NCBI RefSeq assembly: GCF_030272615.1
Contig: NC_081413.1
Span: 555,049,136 to 555,113,135, forward strand
Direction of reading: 5' to 3'
DNA length: 64,000 nucleotides
From: Cryptomeria japonica
Lineage: Eukaryota; Streptophyta; Pinopsida; Cupressales; Cupressaceae
The stretch's first letter is position 1. Every line of letters begins with the position of its first letter. Made by a program: the position numbers and the translations under genes. This document shows, piece by piece, positions 36,075 to 47,578 of the stretch. The notes beneath the pieces were generated by a model. The model was not told where the DNA came from. It searched no databases and worked only from the letters and a program-made list of their open reading frames with translations.

Positions 36075-37312
36075 CTACCTTTCTATAAGTTTAACCACTT
36101 GGAAAGAGATATGGGGGAATACACATTGAGGGAACTTACTTATTGGTTCACTCAGTCTGAGCAAGCCTATGATGATCTTATGGTCAAATATAAGGCATCT
36201 CAAGCAAAGAGGAGAGAACATGCTGAAAAGATGATGGAGCTATCTGAAAATAGTTCTTCTGATGAAGCAGACATGGAAGCCCTAATTCAAGAAGTAGAAA
36301 AGATGAATGAATCCTATTCCAACCTAAAAAAAGAATTGGAAGGACTAACTATTCGAATGTGTCAAGAGCTTGAGAACCGGAGGAAAGTTGAAGATCTGGT
36401 CAAAGACAAAGATCATGAAAACTCCAAGCTGAAGCAAGAGATTAGTGCCCTAATGCTCAACTCCATGCGAGCAAAGTGGAAAAGGAAGGCATGCAAGGAG
36501 AACTGAACATTGCCATCTCTGAAAATGAAAACCTTATGGAAACAAATGCTGCTATTTCCAAAGAACTCTATGAGTCAAAGGAAATACTTGCTAAGTTCAA
36601 CAAGAGTACTGTCAAGCAAGAGCAAAAGCTTGAATCTGCCAAACCTATCAAGAATACTGATGAACTTGGTTATTCTGGTCATGAGGAAGGTGAGACCTCT
36701 GGTACAAGTGTTGGAGCATCAAAGAAACAACTGACATAAAAGGATAAAGGTAAGAAAAAGTTTAAACTTGTTTGCTTTAATTATCTTAAAGAAGGACATA
36801 CTGCCAATGTGTGTAGGAATAAGGCTTACAATAATTTTCCTTATTTTCTAAATGATAAGCCTAGATCCTATAAATTCAATGGTAACTATTATGCATGCAA
36901 CAAGTTTGGGCATAGAGCATCTAAATGGAGGTCTATTATGAACAACATTGGAAGATATCCTCAGAGGACTCAAGGAGTTGGTCCTGAACCTTTTGTGAAC
37001 CAGACTCACAACCAGTTTAATACCTTCAATCATCAGTCAAGAAGTGGTGGCTATCAAGTAGCAACTAGATGGAGAGAAAATTGTTTGATCTGTCATAATC
37101 ATGGTCACACTACTGCAACATGCAGGAGTAAGAACGACAACATGAATAATGGACCTTGGAGAGCACCTGGATTGGTTTGCTATCACTACAACAAACCAGG
37201 TCACATTGCCAAATTCTGCAGATCAAGAAAGAACATATCGGATGATATACCGGTCACTGTGGAAGGAAAGATTGATATTGACACTGTTCAAGTGGATATG
37301 AACAAAACCTAG
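36072..37312 (+). pseudogene. Element B ORF1: Gag-like coiled-coil protein with zinc knuckles
   Basis: The frame is open from the last PBS codon (AGC at 36072) through KFNHLERDMGEYTLREL, so the first ATG is about 14 codons in. A long coiled coil follows (EALIQEVEKMNESYSNLKKE). A frameshift near 36470 and a stop near 36740 interrupt it. The C-terminal part has four knuckles: CFNYLKEGHTANVC, YYACNKFGHRASKW, CLICHNHGHTTATC (intact) and CYHYNKPGHIAKFC. Cys-to-Tyr or Cys-to-Trp changes disable three. It ends at 37312. Likely role: RNA packaging and particle formation. Confidence 0.85.
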
Positions 37313-37830
37313 AAGAAGAAACCAGTGGTGTTACAAGAAGAACTAGTTTCTACACCTAGTGTGGAAATAACGAAACCGACAAACTAAGCATCAAAAAAGC
37401 TTAGGGGGAGCAAATGGCAAAATGTTTCGAACCCTCAGTTTACACTGGTAAAAGACCTTAACCGGTATGTGATACCTGTCACTTGGAAGAAGACCAGAAA
37501 TGGTAATAGGCAAATTAGGGTTTACGCCCTAATGGTGGAACATTTATTATGGTAGGTGAGGAATATGTTTAAAAGGAATTTTCAAATCATTTCTCACTAT
37601 CATTTTTCGAGTGAAGAAGGTTTTCAAGTGTAGAGCGAAGAAAAAGTGATTTGTGTTGAGGTTCAAAGAAATCTCGAAACCCTAAAGAAGTTTCAGAAGC
37701 AAATATCAAATGGTCAAGAGAAGAACTCAAAGCGGTGATTCAACAACCGATGAAGTGGAAGGCGAAGTGGAATTTGCAAGCCCTAAATTCTCGATTTCTG
37801 AAAGGTATTTCTCAAGTTTTCTATTTTGTC
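37313..37830 (+). other. Element B spacer between ORF1 and ORF2
   Basis: About 520 bp, mostly non-coding, rich in ACCGGT/AACCGG words. It includes AAGCTTAGGGGGAGCAAATGG (about 37399), an extra purine tract. The frame of ORF2 is open from 37735, but the conserved start MAF is at 37831. Confidence 0.55.
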
Positions 37831-40800
37831 ATGGCTTTTGCATCTAATGATAGTTCTTGTGCAACTGTTGAGTCTATGGATTTCATTCAAAGAAAATCAA
37901 AATATAATGCTTTGTCACAAGTCCTGGCTAGGGTTATAGTAGAAGAAGGGATTTCAGATTATATAGACTGCAAAATCAAAGACCTAGGGTCTCTTGTGAT
38001 CCATTCGCAACTAGGTCTATTCTGTGGGAAGGATAAAAAGATCAAACTAGAGTATAGCATTTTGGAGAAGAAGAAACTTCACAATGTGGTTTACTTCCTA
38101 GAGGATTTCATAGATGACCACATTAGGATCATTCTAAGTAGAGTTCATGGTGACAAGATGTACTTAGAGCAGACGCATGATATCACACCGCAAGCTATTC
38201 ATGTCATCACCAGTTTCTACAACATAGGGGAAGTGCCAGCAAGATGGAAATGTCCAAGCTCACCAGTTCAGTGAGCGACTCATGAGGAATGACTATTAAT
38301 TCCATCAAGGATGACCTCATGAAATATGTGTGCATGGTGATTGGATACCGAATATTCTCTACCAACAGAATTAACTCTGTATCTGTTGCAGTGGTAAATG
38401 TCGCTTACCGGATGATAAAGGAAGATGAATCATTTGACCTCTGCAATGGTATGCAAAGGAAACTCCTATTGAATCTTAAATCAATCAAATAGGATAATGC
38501 ATTAAAATTCAAGTTTGGACAACTTCTAGTAGGACTATTTTTCTACTTCCAAGGTTACTTTCCTAGAGTGGGAGATATTCAGTGGTCTGCAGACCAACCG
38601 GTTACCAAATAGATCAAAGAAAGCCTACAAGCAGTTGGAATTGGTTACCCTGATGTTATGAACAAATACTTTGATGAGTTCAAAAGCAAGATGAGCCTAA
38701 GGATGAGGATATCCAGTGACATTGTCAAGAAATATGATTAGGATATCTACTTTATCATCAAAGTTGATGAATGCATAATGGAGGCTATTGAGCCCAGATA
38801 GGAAGAAGTGAAGCTTATGGGCTATGAGGTGATGTATGATATGTTGGACGGGTATGCTTCCACCCTAATTGCCTCACCTCTTGATCCTAAGGCAAAGAGA
38901 ACCGATACCTATCTGGAAAGGGTTGCATTGGTTGAAGAACCTCCTGAAAAGAAAGGAAAGGTAGTGCCTTCAGCATCGGCACGGGTTACTGTAGCCAGTC
39001 CCAAAGTGACCAAGCAGTCACCTACAAAGAAGAAACTGGTAGCGGCACCTGCCAAAGTCTTCAAGAGAAAGAGGAAGACAAGGAATAACTCACCAGACTC
39101 AAAAGAAACTATGTTTGAGGAAAAAACTAAGAAGACAAGACAAGCAAAGAAAAAGACAAAGAATGAACTGGCATCATTGGCACCGATAAATATTGACATC
39201 TCTTCCTACAAACCTTTGACACATTGCCAAATAACTATCAAAAATATTATGAGAAAAGTGTTGAATGATTTGATTGATTGTTTTGATGATTTCAATGATG
39301 ATGAAAAAGAAGTAGTTGAACAAGAAATCATTAAGTATTTATGTGTTAATGACCAGTCACCTTCAGAAATTAGATCTGAGACACCAGATTCTTTGTATAA
39401 ATCCTTAACAATAAATGGCGCATTGCCATAGAGAAGGAACAGGAAATGAGAGAGAAAGTTTTTGCTGAACATTTTTTCCTGATGTATCAAATTCAGAACT
39501 GTTTGAACTTATGAATAAATACAAAGGCCTCTTCTTCATGAAAAGAAGAAGACTCTTGTCACTGGAAGGAAAAGGTCAAGAAGTGCTCAAGAATACACAC
39601 ACTCTTGCTCAAGAGCTCTTAAGATGCATAGAGTGGCTGAAGCCAATAGGAAGTCTAAGCAAGAACCGACAATAACAAAACCAGATGAAGTGTTTGATAC
39701 TGAAGGAAACTCAGTTGTTGATCCAACAAACACTATTGATGTTGATGCTCTAGATGTAGAAGATGTTGCACAGGACACACCATCTGAAGTAACAAGACAA
39801 GAGAAGTAGGCTGAATAGGTTGAAAAGCAAGCACAGGACAAACAGGAAGAGGTAGCAAAGAAACAGGAAGAGAAGAAGAAAAAGGAAAATGAGGAAAATA
39901 GGAAACAAGAAGAAAAGAGAAAAGAGGATGAGAAGAAAAGAAGAGAAGAGGATGAAGAGAAAAAGAAACAAGAAGATGCAAAGAAGAAGAAAGAAGAAGA
40001 GGATAAGGAAGCGAAGAAGAAAAAGGAAGAAGATGAGGAGAAATTGAAATGGGAAGAAAAGAGAAAAGAGGATGAGAAGAAAAGAAAGAAAGAGGAGAAG
40101 AGAAAGGAAGCAGAAAAGAAGAAGGAAGAGAAAGAAAAGGAAGATGAGAAGAGGAAGGAAGCAAAGAAGAAGAAGGCAGAGGAGGATAAAGAAGAAGAAA
40201 AGAGAAAAGAAGCAGAGAAGAAGAAGGTAGAGGAGGATAAGGAAGTAGAAGTGACAAAGAGCACGCAGATGGAGACTCCAAAGGCAACCGGTAGTCAAGC
40301 CAAACCGGCTGACCTCACTAGTCCTATTGACCTCTAGTTTGCAAGTGAAATGGAGCTACTACAGAGCATTAAGGTTGCTCAAGAATGCCTTGAGGTGTTA
40401 AGGAGGAAGAAGGAGGAAGATGTGATCCAAGCTGCAGTGGACACTCTTACTGGTCTGTTACCTGGAACAAACCTCCCCAGTACTGACTCATCATTGGCAC
40501 AACTGAAGCTCCTATGCACAGTAGTGGATGATCAGGTGTAAAGCCTAGAAGAGGTAGCAGAGGCAAATGCCAAGAAAGAGCATCAAAAGGTTCTCAACAT
40601 TGCCCTGGTGAAGAAGCTTAATGAGCTCCGGTCTGAACTGTAAAAAGCACAAAAGGATATAAGGAATGCTCTAGATGAGGGGAATCTACTACTGAGTAAG
40701 ATTTGCCAACCCCATCTCTTCTATGGTGATGTGCTTATACAAAAGAAAAAGCTTCAAACTGACTTGTAGTTATATATGAGTACCTTCAAGCTGCCATATG

Positions 40801-41135
40801 ACTCTTTTACAGCTTATGGGCAAACCATTCACCAGTTTCATATCTAGTCTGCCAAAATAGAGTTGGAAATAAGCAACTGGACTCAAGATTTGTAGGAACT
40901 CCAACTGGTTCTACTCCCACGCCTACAGATTCTTCAGAAATGTTATCTCAATCTGGATGCTTTAATAGTGACTCAAGAGATGAGCACACTAGATGCCATG
41001 GAAGAACAGGTCTCCCAGATGCAGACAAAGAAGGAAGTGGCTACTTCCCTACTTGAGTCTTGGTCCTTATCTACGAAACAATTTTTGTAGGACTTCAAAT
41101 CAATTTTTGACAAGTTTTATTCCTTATTGTCATAA
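37831..41135 (+). pseudogene. Element B ORF2: about 1,100-codon protein of unknown function
   Basis: Starts MAFASNDSS (37831), matching MAFGSSSS of element C. The conserved domain shows IILSRVHGDKMYLE, IHVITSFYNIGE, then, after one frameshift near 38240, IGYRIFSTNRINSV, VNVAYRMIKEDESFDLC and FFYFQGYFPRVGDIQW. A basic linker (KKTRQAKKKTKNE) follows. The stretch 39840-40265 is almost purely Lys/Glu, a likely single charged helix. The coiled-coil tail (40350-41135) ends at TAA 41133-41135. About ten in-frame stops lie after the frameshift, which is the only one I detect. No enzyme motif is visible. Confidence 0.82.
39840..40265 (+). repeat. Homopurine Lys/Glu-codon tract in B ORF2
   Basis: About 425 bp are nearly all A and G (GAAGAAGAAG, AAAGAGGATGAG words), coding KEEEKRKEDEKK-like sequence. 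Antisense ORFs rich in Ser, Phe and Leu over this stretch are its shadow. The variable units suggest growth by slippage. Confidence 0.85.
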
Positions 41136-41197
41136 ACTCTTATTCTTTTAATACTAATGAAACAGGGGTCAATCTGTAATATTTTGTTGTCATTGTT

Positions 41198-41403
41198 GGC
41201 AAAGGGGGAGAAGTATAAATTTTGAATGTTTTGATGTATACTTTCATGTTATTTCTGTTAAGAAGTAGTATACATTGTATTTTCTACAAAAGGGATAGTG
41301 TATATGCTTAGGGGGAGTAATTTTGATTCTAGCATATTTTTGTTGTAAAACACTTAGACGTCAAAATTTCCTAAGTGTTGCCATCAATGCCAAAGGGGGA
41401 GAT
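41198..41403 (+). other. Element B multiple polypurine tracts
   Basis: AAAGGGGGAGAAG (41202-41214), TTAGGGGGAGTAA (about 41309-41321) and AAAGGGGGAGAT (41392-41403), the last touching the 3' LTR. The context GCCATCAATGCC repeats that of C and G3. Confidence 0.8.
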
Positions 41404-42509
41404 TGTTGGCATTTTTGATGATTATGTTGTGATTGTCATGGATGGACACACACTTGCATTGAGATCACTTTTGTATGTATAAGTTAAAAGCTCAACCGGT
41501 ACTTATTCCAACCAATATGATGCATTATAGTCCTTAGACTATTGGTGTTTTGCAAAAAGTGATTACCTATCTAAAGTAGTATGTTGACCCCAAGTAGTTC
41601 GAGGATCTCAAGTGGTACAAAGGATAAAAGAAGCAGAACACATATTTCCTAGTCTTCATTTTGTCAAACTGGCAACTGATATTTTTCTTGAACCGGTATT
41701 TTATATGAACTGGTAATACTCAGTGATGAGTTACCATCCACTGATTGTTTGACGGCGCCGACACTTTAATGGTGCTTTTTGTGTCATGTTATAGAATATG
41801 TCTAGATGCATTGAACCTAGGAAATTGTATTGTAATCCTATTGGACCGACATGAAATTAGATTCCTTTATAAGGACATCATGTCTAGGGTTTTAGGATGT
41901 TGATGTTGTTGCTAGGGTTTAAGGTGGTTGATGATTTAGAGAGAGTATGAATGTGTAAAAGACTGAATTAATGTTGGAATGCATTAGGAACGAGCTATCA
42001 AGGATCTAACCAAGCAATCTGTGCTATTAGCTAGATCACTCACTTGTTGACTACTCACATCTTTGACAAGTTTGAAGCCCTTAACTAGGTAGGCCCAAAA
42101 AGCCTTTTGTAAATCCTCTAACAAGGTGATTCACATCTATGGATCTAAAATCCTCTAGCAAGGTAGTCTTTAATCGGACTTATCTCCTAATAGAGATTGA
42201 GATTCCTAATAGGATCTGTTTTGGTAAAGAACATTGTATGACCTTAACCGGTCTGGTTCCTATTCTGCAGATAGTTACTTGTGAGTTCCATCTCACCGTG
42301 GTTTCTCTCATTTGGGTTTCCACGTCAAAATCTCTTCTGTTATGGTGTTTGTTCTTTTGTGGGTGAATGCATTATTTTCTATTTGGTTTGCATGTGTGCT
42401 AATCGGTTTGTTTGCTAAACTGTTTTACCGGTTTACTGTTAGTATAGCAAAGTGTTTAAGTACTAAGATTTTTGGGATACTAATTCACCCCCCCTCTTAG
42501 TAGTCATCA
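41404..42509 (+). repeat. Element B 3' LTR (1,106 bp)
   Basis: Pair of 34957-36060 with scattered, mostly transition differences. It ends TCTTAGTAGTCATCA, followed by the target duplication GAATT. Confidence 0.92.
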
Positions 42510-42514
42510 GAATT

Positions 42515-44683
42515 ATCTACCGGTTCTTTCAAATTTTGATTTGAGCTCCCCAAAATTTCTTTTCCTTTGGATCTGTCTAGAATGGTGGGAGCTGTTGCTT
42601 TAGCAAATTCTTCTTGGGAAGTAAGGAAATCAGGATTCTTTTGAAAAAATTTAGCCTATCCTTCCCTGGTCTCATTTATTATTTCATTGACTCTACCTAT
42701 CATTAAGCTTATTTTCTAGGGTTTGCTACTAAAGATTGTTCTATTTGCAACTTCTATAAATCTTTTCATTTCCTCATTAGTTATAGTACCACAAATTCTT
42801 AAAACTTCAACTTCTTTAATCTCTCTATCCCTCTTGACTGCATCTAATCTCCTTCAATCCAACTTATTATACAAAGATAAAGGAATTTGCCTCATAGTCT
42901 CTACCAAAGCCATCTTATATATATCTAAATATAACAAAATTACTTCTTCCATTTCATTTTGTTCATTGTCATCTAAAAGCTCATAAAAATTTGACACATT
43001 CTTCAAAATTCTATCTTTAGTTACCTCATCTATTAATTCTGCACAAGTCGTTGGGGGTATGATGGTAACATTATCGGATTCAATTGCTTCATCTATCTCA
43101 CTCTTTTTCTTCTTCTTTCTGAGGGTTATAGGGCCAGATGGAGTTGGCTTCCTCTTCTGGTAAGGCTTCCTTATCGGAGGTGTGAATGTTGTTGTCACCT
43201 TTCTTACTAGCTTCCTCCTTGGTTCCATCTTCTTCTCTTCTACTGAAGGCTTGTCAACTTTCTTCCTCTGTACCCTTCTGAATGCAAGAGATTTATTATC
43301 CTTTGTATCAGAGTTAGAAGTGATGGGAGATATGAAGGTTTCTTACTTCTTTACCTCTGGAGCACTTGGTACTTTAGTTTCTACAGCTGCCATTGCCGGT
43401 TGATCTACTGGTTTAGATCCAGAACCTAGTTCTGTATCTATCCTATGAATTACATTCTTAACAAAGACATAGATTTTTTCTATTTTCTTTTCCCTTCTCT
43501 TCTTATTGAAACCAATTTTAACTTCAAGTGCCTTCTCCTTTGAAGTACCAAAGTGTTTAGCCTTATCATCTGAAGAAGCATCAAGCAACATTTTTGCATA
43601 CAGTTCTAGAATGTTGTCATCAACTTCATAACCTAATTTAGTGATCCATATTGTTCTAGGTTACACTGCTTCCATGAGAGTCTCATCTGTTTTCACCATG
43701 AAGCAGATTTTAGTGGAGTATTTCTCCTCAATGTGTTTGGAGATTATCTCCCTCAGTCTCATGTTCTTTTGGAAAGATTTAAAGAAACCCCATAAATTCT
43801 CATCCATGTTGTTGCCAAGACCAGTGATTGCATCTCTAATCTGCTTGCCTACCGAAATGTCATGAGCCCATTGTTTCTTTCCCAATCTTGATAGCTCATT
43901 CATGAAATATAGCATCAAACTGACAATAAGGTTACCATACTATAATGTCCCTTTCTTAACACTTTTGATTTTTCCTAGATTTATCATCAATTCACTTCTT
44001 AACCATTCACACAAATCGTATTTTTCATCATTCTTTATCATTTAATATGCAACATGGATACATGAATTAGCAATAGAGTTTAATCAATTTGATTGTGTTA
44101 CCTTGTAACCGATGATCATAATAGCAAATTTTACATCTGAGTCTTTAATGGTGCTAATCCTCATTGACCTTCCATCATGGGTTGCGTCGGTGAGCTTTTC
44201 CACCTCAGTGTTGGAGTTCTTCTTGTCAGGTTTCTGCCCAACTTTGGGTAAGATTGTGACTGCCTAAATTGCTTCTTTGGTGAACATATGAGGTTAGTCT
44301 AGCTAGATGAATTCATTAAGGACCCTGCTCAGAACATATCTAATCATTTCTTCCTTGAATTCCAGTATATATAGGATTTCGATTAAACCTAGGTCTTCAA
44401 TGATTTGGTATTCTGGCTTGATTGTTCCAGAGCTGCCCAGTATCATAGATTGATACATTCCCTTATTTTCCTGAGTGCCTAATTCCTCCAAAGTGTAGTG
44501 AATATAAGTCCTGACATTTTCCACATATACTACACCATTCAGAACCCTCGAAAATGCGCCAATAGAGTCTTCCTTCATTGCTACTTGAGGAACTTCTTTG
44601 AAAATAGGTCTAAGCCTATCCTTAACCTCAACTATAGTGGGATTCACAATGAAAGTAGGAGAAGAGGATGATCCAAATGCCAT
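42515..44683 (-). pseudogene. Element C ORF2, N-terminal and middle part
   Basis: One minus-strand frame from ATG 44683 (MAFGSSSSPTF), with no frameshift but about ten stops, down to the B insertion. Shared blocks: VLSRVLNEFI, IGYKVTQSN, HVAY-MIKNDEKYDLCEWL, and KLGYEVDDNILELYAKML, homologous to A's MGYEIDFDI region and B's MGYEVMYDMLDGYA. A basic linker is present (TLRKKKKKSEIDE) with the acidic FYELLDDNEQNEMEEVILLY after it, which parallels B's FNDDEKEVVEQEIIKYL. The order of blocks is the same as in A and B. Confidence 0.82.
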
Positions 44684-45184
44684 TTCAAAGAAATACTTGG
44701 ATAATAATTACTAGTTGAAAGATCTTGATTACTTCTCAAAAAATAGCTGGAAATCTCTTTAGAATGCCTTTGCTCGCTTTTGATTGCCTATGATTCACCT
44801 TTGCTTCACTTTGGTTTGCTCGAGTGCTGGGTGAGTGAAAATGAGTTGATTTTTCCTTTCTTATCAATGAGTAAACCCTAACTCTTCATTATCATAAATG
44901 CTTACTGGTGTACGCTACCAGATGTTGGTTTCATAGTTTTATGTCAGATAAACCTCCATCAATGATCAATCCAACTCTCCAGATCTCTTTCGGGGAATAT
45001 GCAAGATTTGTCATGAATTTGCCAACCCCTAAGGTGTCTGCCTTAGTTACCAGTTGAATTTCCTACTGGTGCAAAAATGCTCTGTTCTACTAGTGGTGTT
45101 AGTGGTGTAGTTATCGGTGTAGTTGCATCTTCACTTGGTTCTTCAAACTTTCTAACCTATCTCTTGGTGTAATCTTGTTGTAGT
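44684..45184 (-). other. Element C spacer between ORF1 and ORF2
   Basis: About 500 bp of non-coding sequence between the ORF1 end (45185) and the ORF2 start (44683), similar in length to the spacers of A and B. No other feature was seen. Confidence 0.55.
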
Positions 45185-45799
45185 TCATCTACCTTCTGCT
45201 TTCTTGATAACGGATTTAGTCTTGCTTCTGTAGTACTTAGCAATATGACCTATTTTGTTGCATGCATAACATGTAACATTATTCTTTTGAATTACTTTGC
45301 CATATCCAAAGTTATTCCTTGATTTACTTTGGTTAGCCAAATGTCCAAAATTTCCACATGCATGACACTTAACATTCATTTTGCAATCTTCTAACTTATG
45401 ACTATATTTCTTACAATTTGTGCATTGCCCGAGAACTGAATTGTAGTTTTGATTTGCTCTATTTCTACATTGTTTAGCCATATGGCCAAATTTATTACAA
45501 AAAAAGCATCTACCATTGAATTTGTAAGAATTAGATTGCCTTACCAGTTTCCTCTAGTATCGGTCATCTGATGAGTTCTGCATACTAGTTGTCTGATCTT
45601 CATTTGTAGTACTAGAGCTTTCACCTTGTTCAAATCCAAGTCCTCTATAATCTTCATTCTGCCTTTGTATTTTCAATAAATTATCCAGTTGTGTAGCACT
45701 AATCCTGAATTTTTCTTAACACTCACTTGCAGTAGTCAGATCATTTCTCAGAACCATTACTTATCTTTCAAGCTCTTGTTCATTATTCTAGGATTCTAC
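45185..45799 (-). pseudogene. Element C ORF1, zinc-knuckle part
   Basis: Minus-strand stretch with four CCHC knuckles: CFFCNKFGHMAKQC (near 45505, intact), CTNCKKYSHKLEDC (intact), CHACGNFGHLANQS (last Cys lost) and CYACNKIGHIAKYY (last Cys to Tyr). Ends at 45185. Upstream (45540-45799) the frame is shifted and eroded. Element D cut the gene at 45799/63062 with TSD TCTAC. The coiled-coil N-terminus is at 63062-63513. Confidence 0.85.
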
Positions 45800-46566
45800 T
45801 ATATATGGGAGAAATGGATAACAATAATAACGAGATTGAAAGGCTAAATGAATTCAACCACAAAACCCTAGCCTAACAACAACAAAGATCCACCATAACA
45901 TATGAAGATTACCTAAGACAATGCAAATCAAATGAAATCACAAAGATTATACCATCACATGTCCAATAGGGTTTGGATCTCCATTCTTCCTATCTCCATT
46001 GATCTTGCTTGATATATTTTCTCTTAGATTTTATGTGCACAAGAGCTCAACAAAGAACGGAATGTGGTTGCAAGTAGAATCGTAATGTAGTCAATTGATC
46101 AAGTAGCTAGCTAGTTAGGGTCTGATAATGAAGGAAGCATCTCCTTATATAGAAGACACAATATGAAATGGAGGGATAAGATTGAGAGGTGTAAAAGGAG
46201 GTCGGCTATGATTAGAGGGTAGGTAAAAGAAATAATAAAATAATGAAAGGGGTAGGTAGTGTATGAATCAAGAGATGAATGACATGTGTCATGTGTAGAA
46301 AAGGTTAATGAATTAATTAAATAAATAAAGATTTATTTAATTAATAGAAGAAATGAGATCAATTAAATAAATAAAATATTTATTTAATGAGGAAAAGGAT
46401 AATTTAAATAAATAAATGTATTTATTTAAATGAGAAATAAGGTTAGAAGAGGATAAATGAATTAATTAAATAAATAAAGATTTATTTAATTAATAGAAGA
46501 ATTAAGATAAAGTAATTAAATAAATAAAATTTATTTATTTAGACATGACAATTTTAGGTGTCTACA
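45800..46566 (-). repeat. Element D 3' LTR (767 bp)
   Basis: In minus orientation it starts TGTAGACACCTAAAATTG at 46566; the terminal CA is mutated to TA at 45800-45801. The first 250 bp are built of AATTAAATAAATAAA words. A TATA-like CTATATAAGG (minus) lies at about 46143-46152. Confidence 0.93.
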
Positions 46567-46581
46567 TTTTGCCCCTCTTTG
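46567..46581 (-). other. Element D polypurine tract
   Basis: Minus strand CAAAGAGGGGCAAAA directly precedes the 3' LTR start. This is the expected primer for plus-strand synthesis. Confidence 0.85.
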
Positions 46582-46916
46582 AGACAATGCGGCTTGTCGC
46601 GTTGTTTCAAAGAAGATAAGATGAACTAATACAGAATTGCCCCAAGATGGGAATGATATGCCCCCTTGAGAGATTGGATGAAAATGTCTGAAAAGATTGC
46701 CGACAATCTCTCGATAAGAAAGAGAGGCTAGAATGGATTGACCGGATAAAGTGACAGAGTCACGGGATAAAGAAGACTGACTCGGGAAACGAGGGCTAGG
46801 GCTAGGGCTAGGGTAGTCTATAAGATAGATCATGGGGAAAATACATCCTCATTGTCATTTACACATCCATGAGAGTAGAGTGCAAAGAAAAAATAGAGCA
46901 GTAGCAGTCAGTAGCG
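46582..46916 (+). other. Element D region upstream of the PMD gene
   Basis: 335 bp between the polypurine tract and the predicted PMD first exon, so the PMD promoter should be here if it has its own. A CTATAAGATA word at about 46817 is the only TATA-like candidate. It contains GGGCTA repeated about four times (46793-46814). Confidence 0.35.
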
Positions 46917-46982
46917 ATGGTTTTTGTTCATAGATTCAACTGCGTTCACCGATTCCAGAGGCCAGCAGAGGCAGGAGAGCCG
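46917..46982 (+). pseudogene. Predicted first exon of D antisense PMD gene
   Basis: ATG at 46917 followed by 22 codons (VHRFNCVHRFQRPAEAGEP) ending exactly at a consensus donor, CCG|GTGAGTAC. The acceptor TTGACTACAG at 47960-47969 joins it in phase 0 to the frame that runs into the PMD. The exon is more GC-rich than its surroundings. The prediction is mine, from splice signals and frame only. Confidence 0.5.
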
Positions 46983-47092
46983 GTGAGTACCACAAAACTG
47001 GCTCGTACTTCGATGCATTTATTATTGTCAATAATGCATGGTAGATAGGGAAATAAATGCATTTAGAATAGGGTCCAAAAAAATGTCAAAAA

Positions 47093-47345
47093 ATGTCTAG
47101 GCACGTCTGCGTTGGTGCCAGGCACGTTATGCTTGCGAGGCACGTCTGTGTTTGTGCCAGGCACGTCTATGTCAGAAAATGCGTCTGTGACGAATGCGAT
47201 TGCATCTGTGATGTAGAGGCACGTCTATGCCAAGAAGGCACGTCTGTGTCGCCCAGGTGCATCTGTGCAGAGCATAGGCATGTCTGTGTCTTTCAGGCGC
47301 GTCTATGTAAAACAGGCATGTCTATGCAGTCTTCAAGCGCGTTTA
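47093..47345 (+). repeat. Degenerate ~20-bp repeat array (GGCACGTCTGTG type)
   Basis: About 13 copies of a core CACGTCTGTG/CACGTCTATG spaced 17-22 bp, for example at 47102, 47142, 47162, 47220 and 47239. Lies in the predicted PMD intron. The reverse complement of the same core forms clusters in the element's leader (60525-60700 and 61925-62180). Confidence 0.8.
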
Positions 47346-47578
47346 TGTCAAAAAATATAAATTTTTGTCTTTTAGGTCAAATCGATAGTTCTATGATGAA
47401 CATACGCTGTCGATTGGATAAACTACTGAGAGGATACACTCAAGCAGGTCCTCTAGGGAAGACTAGAATAGCAAATAGGGCTAGGATTGATAATTCTGTG
47501 ATAGAACATACATTGCCAATTAGGAAACTACTCAAGAAGATTCACTCAAGCAGAGGCCCTAGGATAGGATAGATCAAA

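Larger units (their letters stand above)
34957..42509 (+). mobile_element. Element B: pol-less Sirevirus-like LTR retrotransposon
   Basis: A complete 7,553-bp insertion in element C. The LTRs are 34957-36060 and 41404-42509, TG...CA, with a perfect target duplication GAATT (34952-34956 and 42510-42514). It has a primer binding site at 36062-36074, three polypurine tracts, ORF1 and ORF2, and no pol. Its internal sequence differs from A and C at DNA level, but both proteins are homologous. LTR divergence by eye is a few per cent, so the insertion is fairly recent and younger than C. Confidence 0.93.

Noticed and set aside
39587..40298. Three overlapping minus-strand ORFs rich in Ser, Phe and Leu, up to 225 codons
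   Set aside because: They are the antisense shadow of the Lys/Glu homopurine tract of B ORF2, with no independent codon or motif support.
46793..46814. Telomere-like GGGCTAGGGCTAGGGCTAGGG
   Set aside because: Only about four units and not the plant TTTAGGG sequence; a short chance or slippage repeat inside D.
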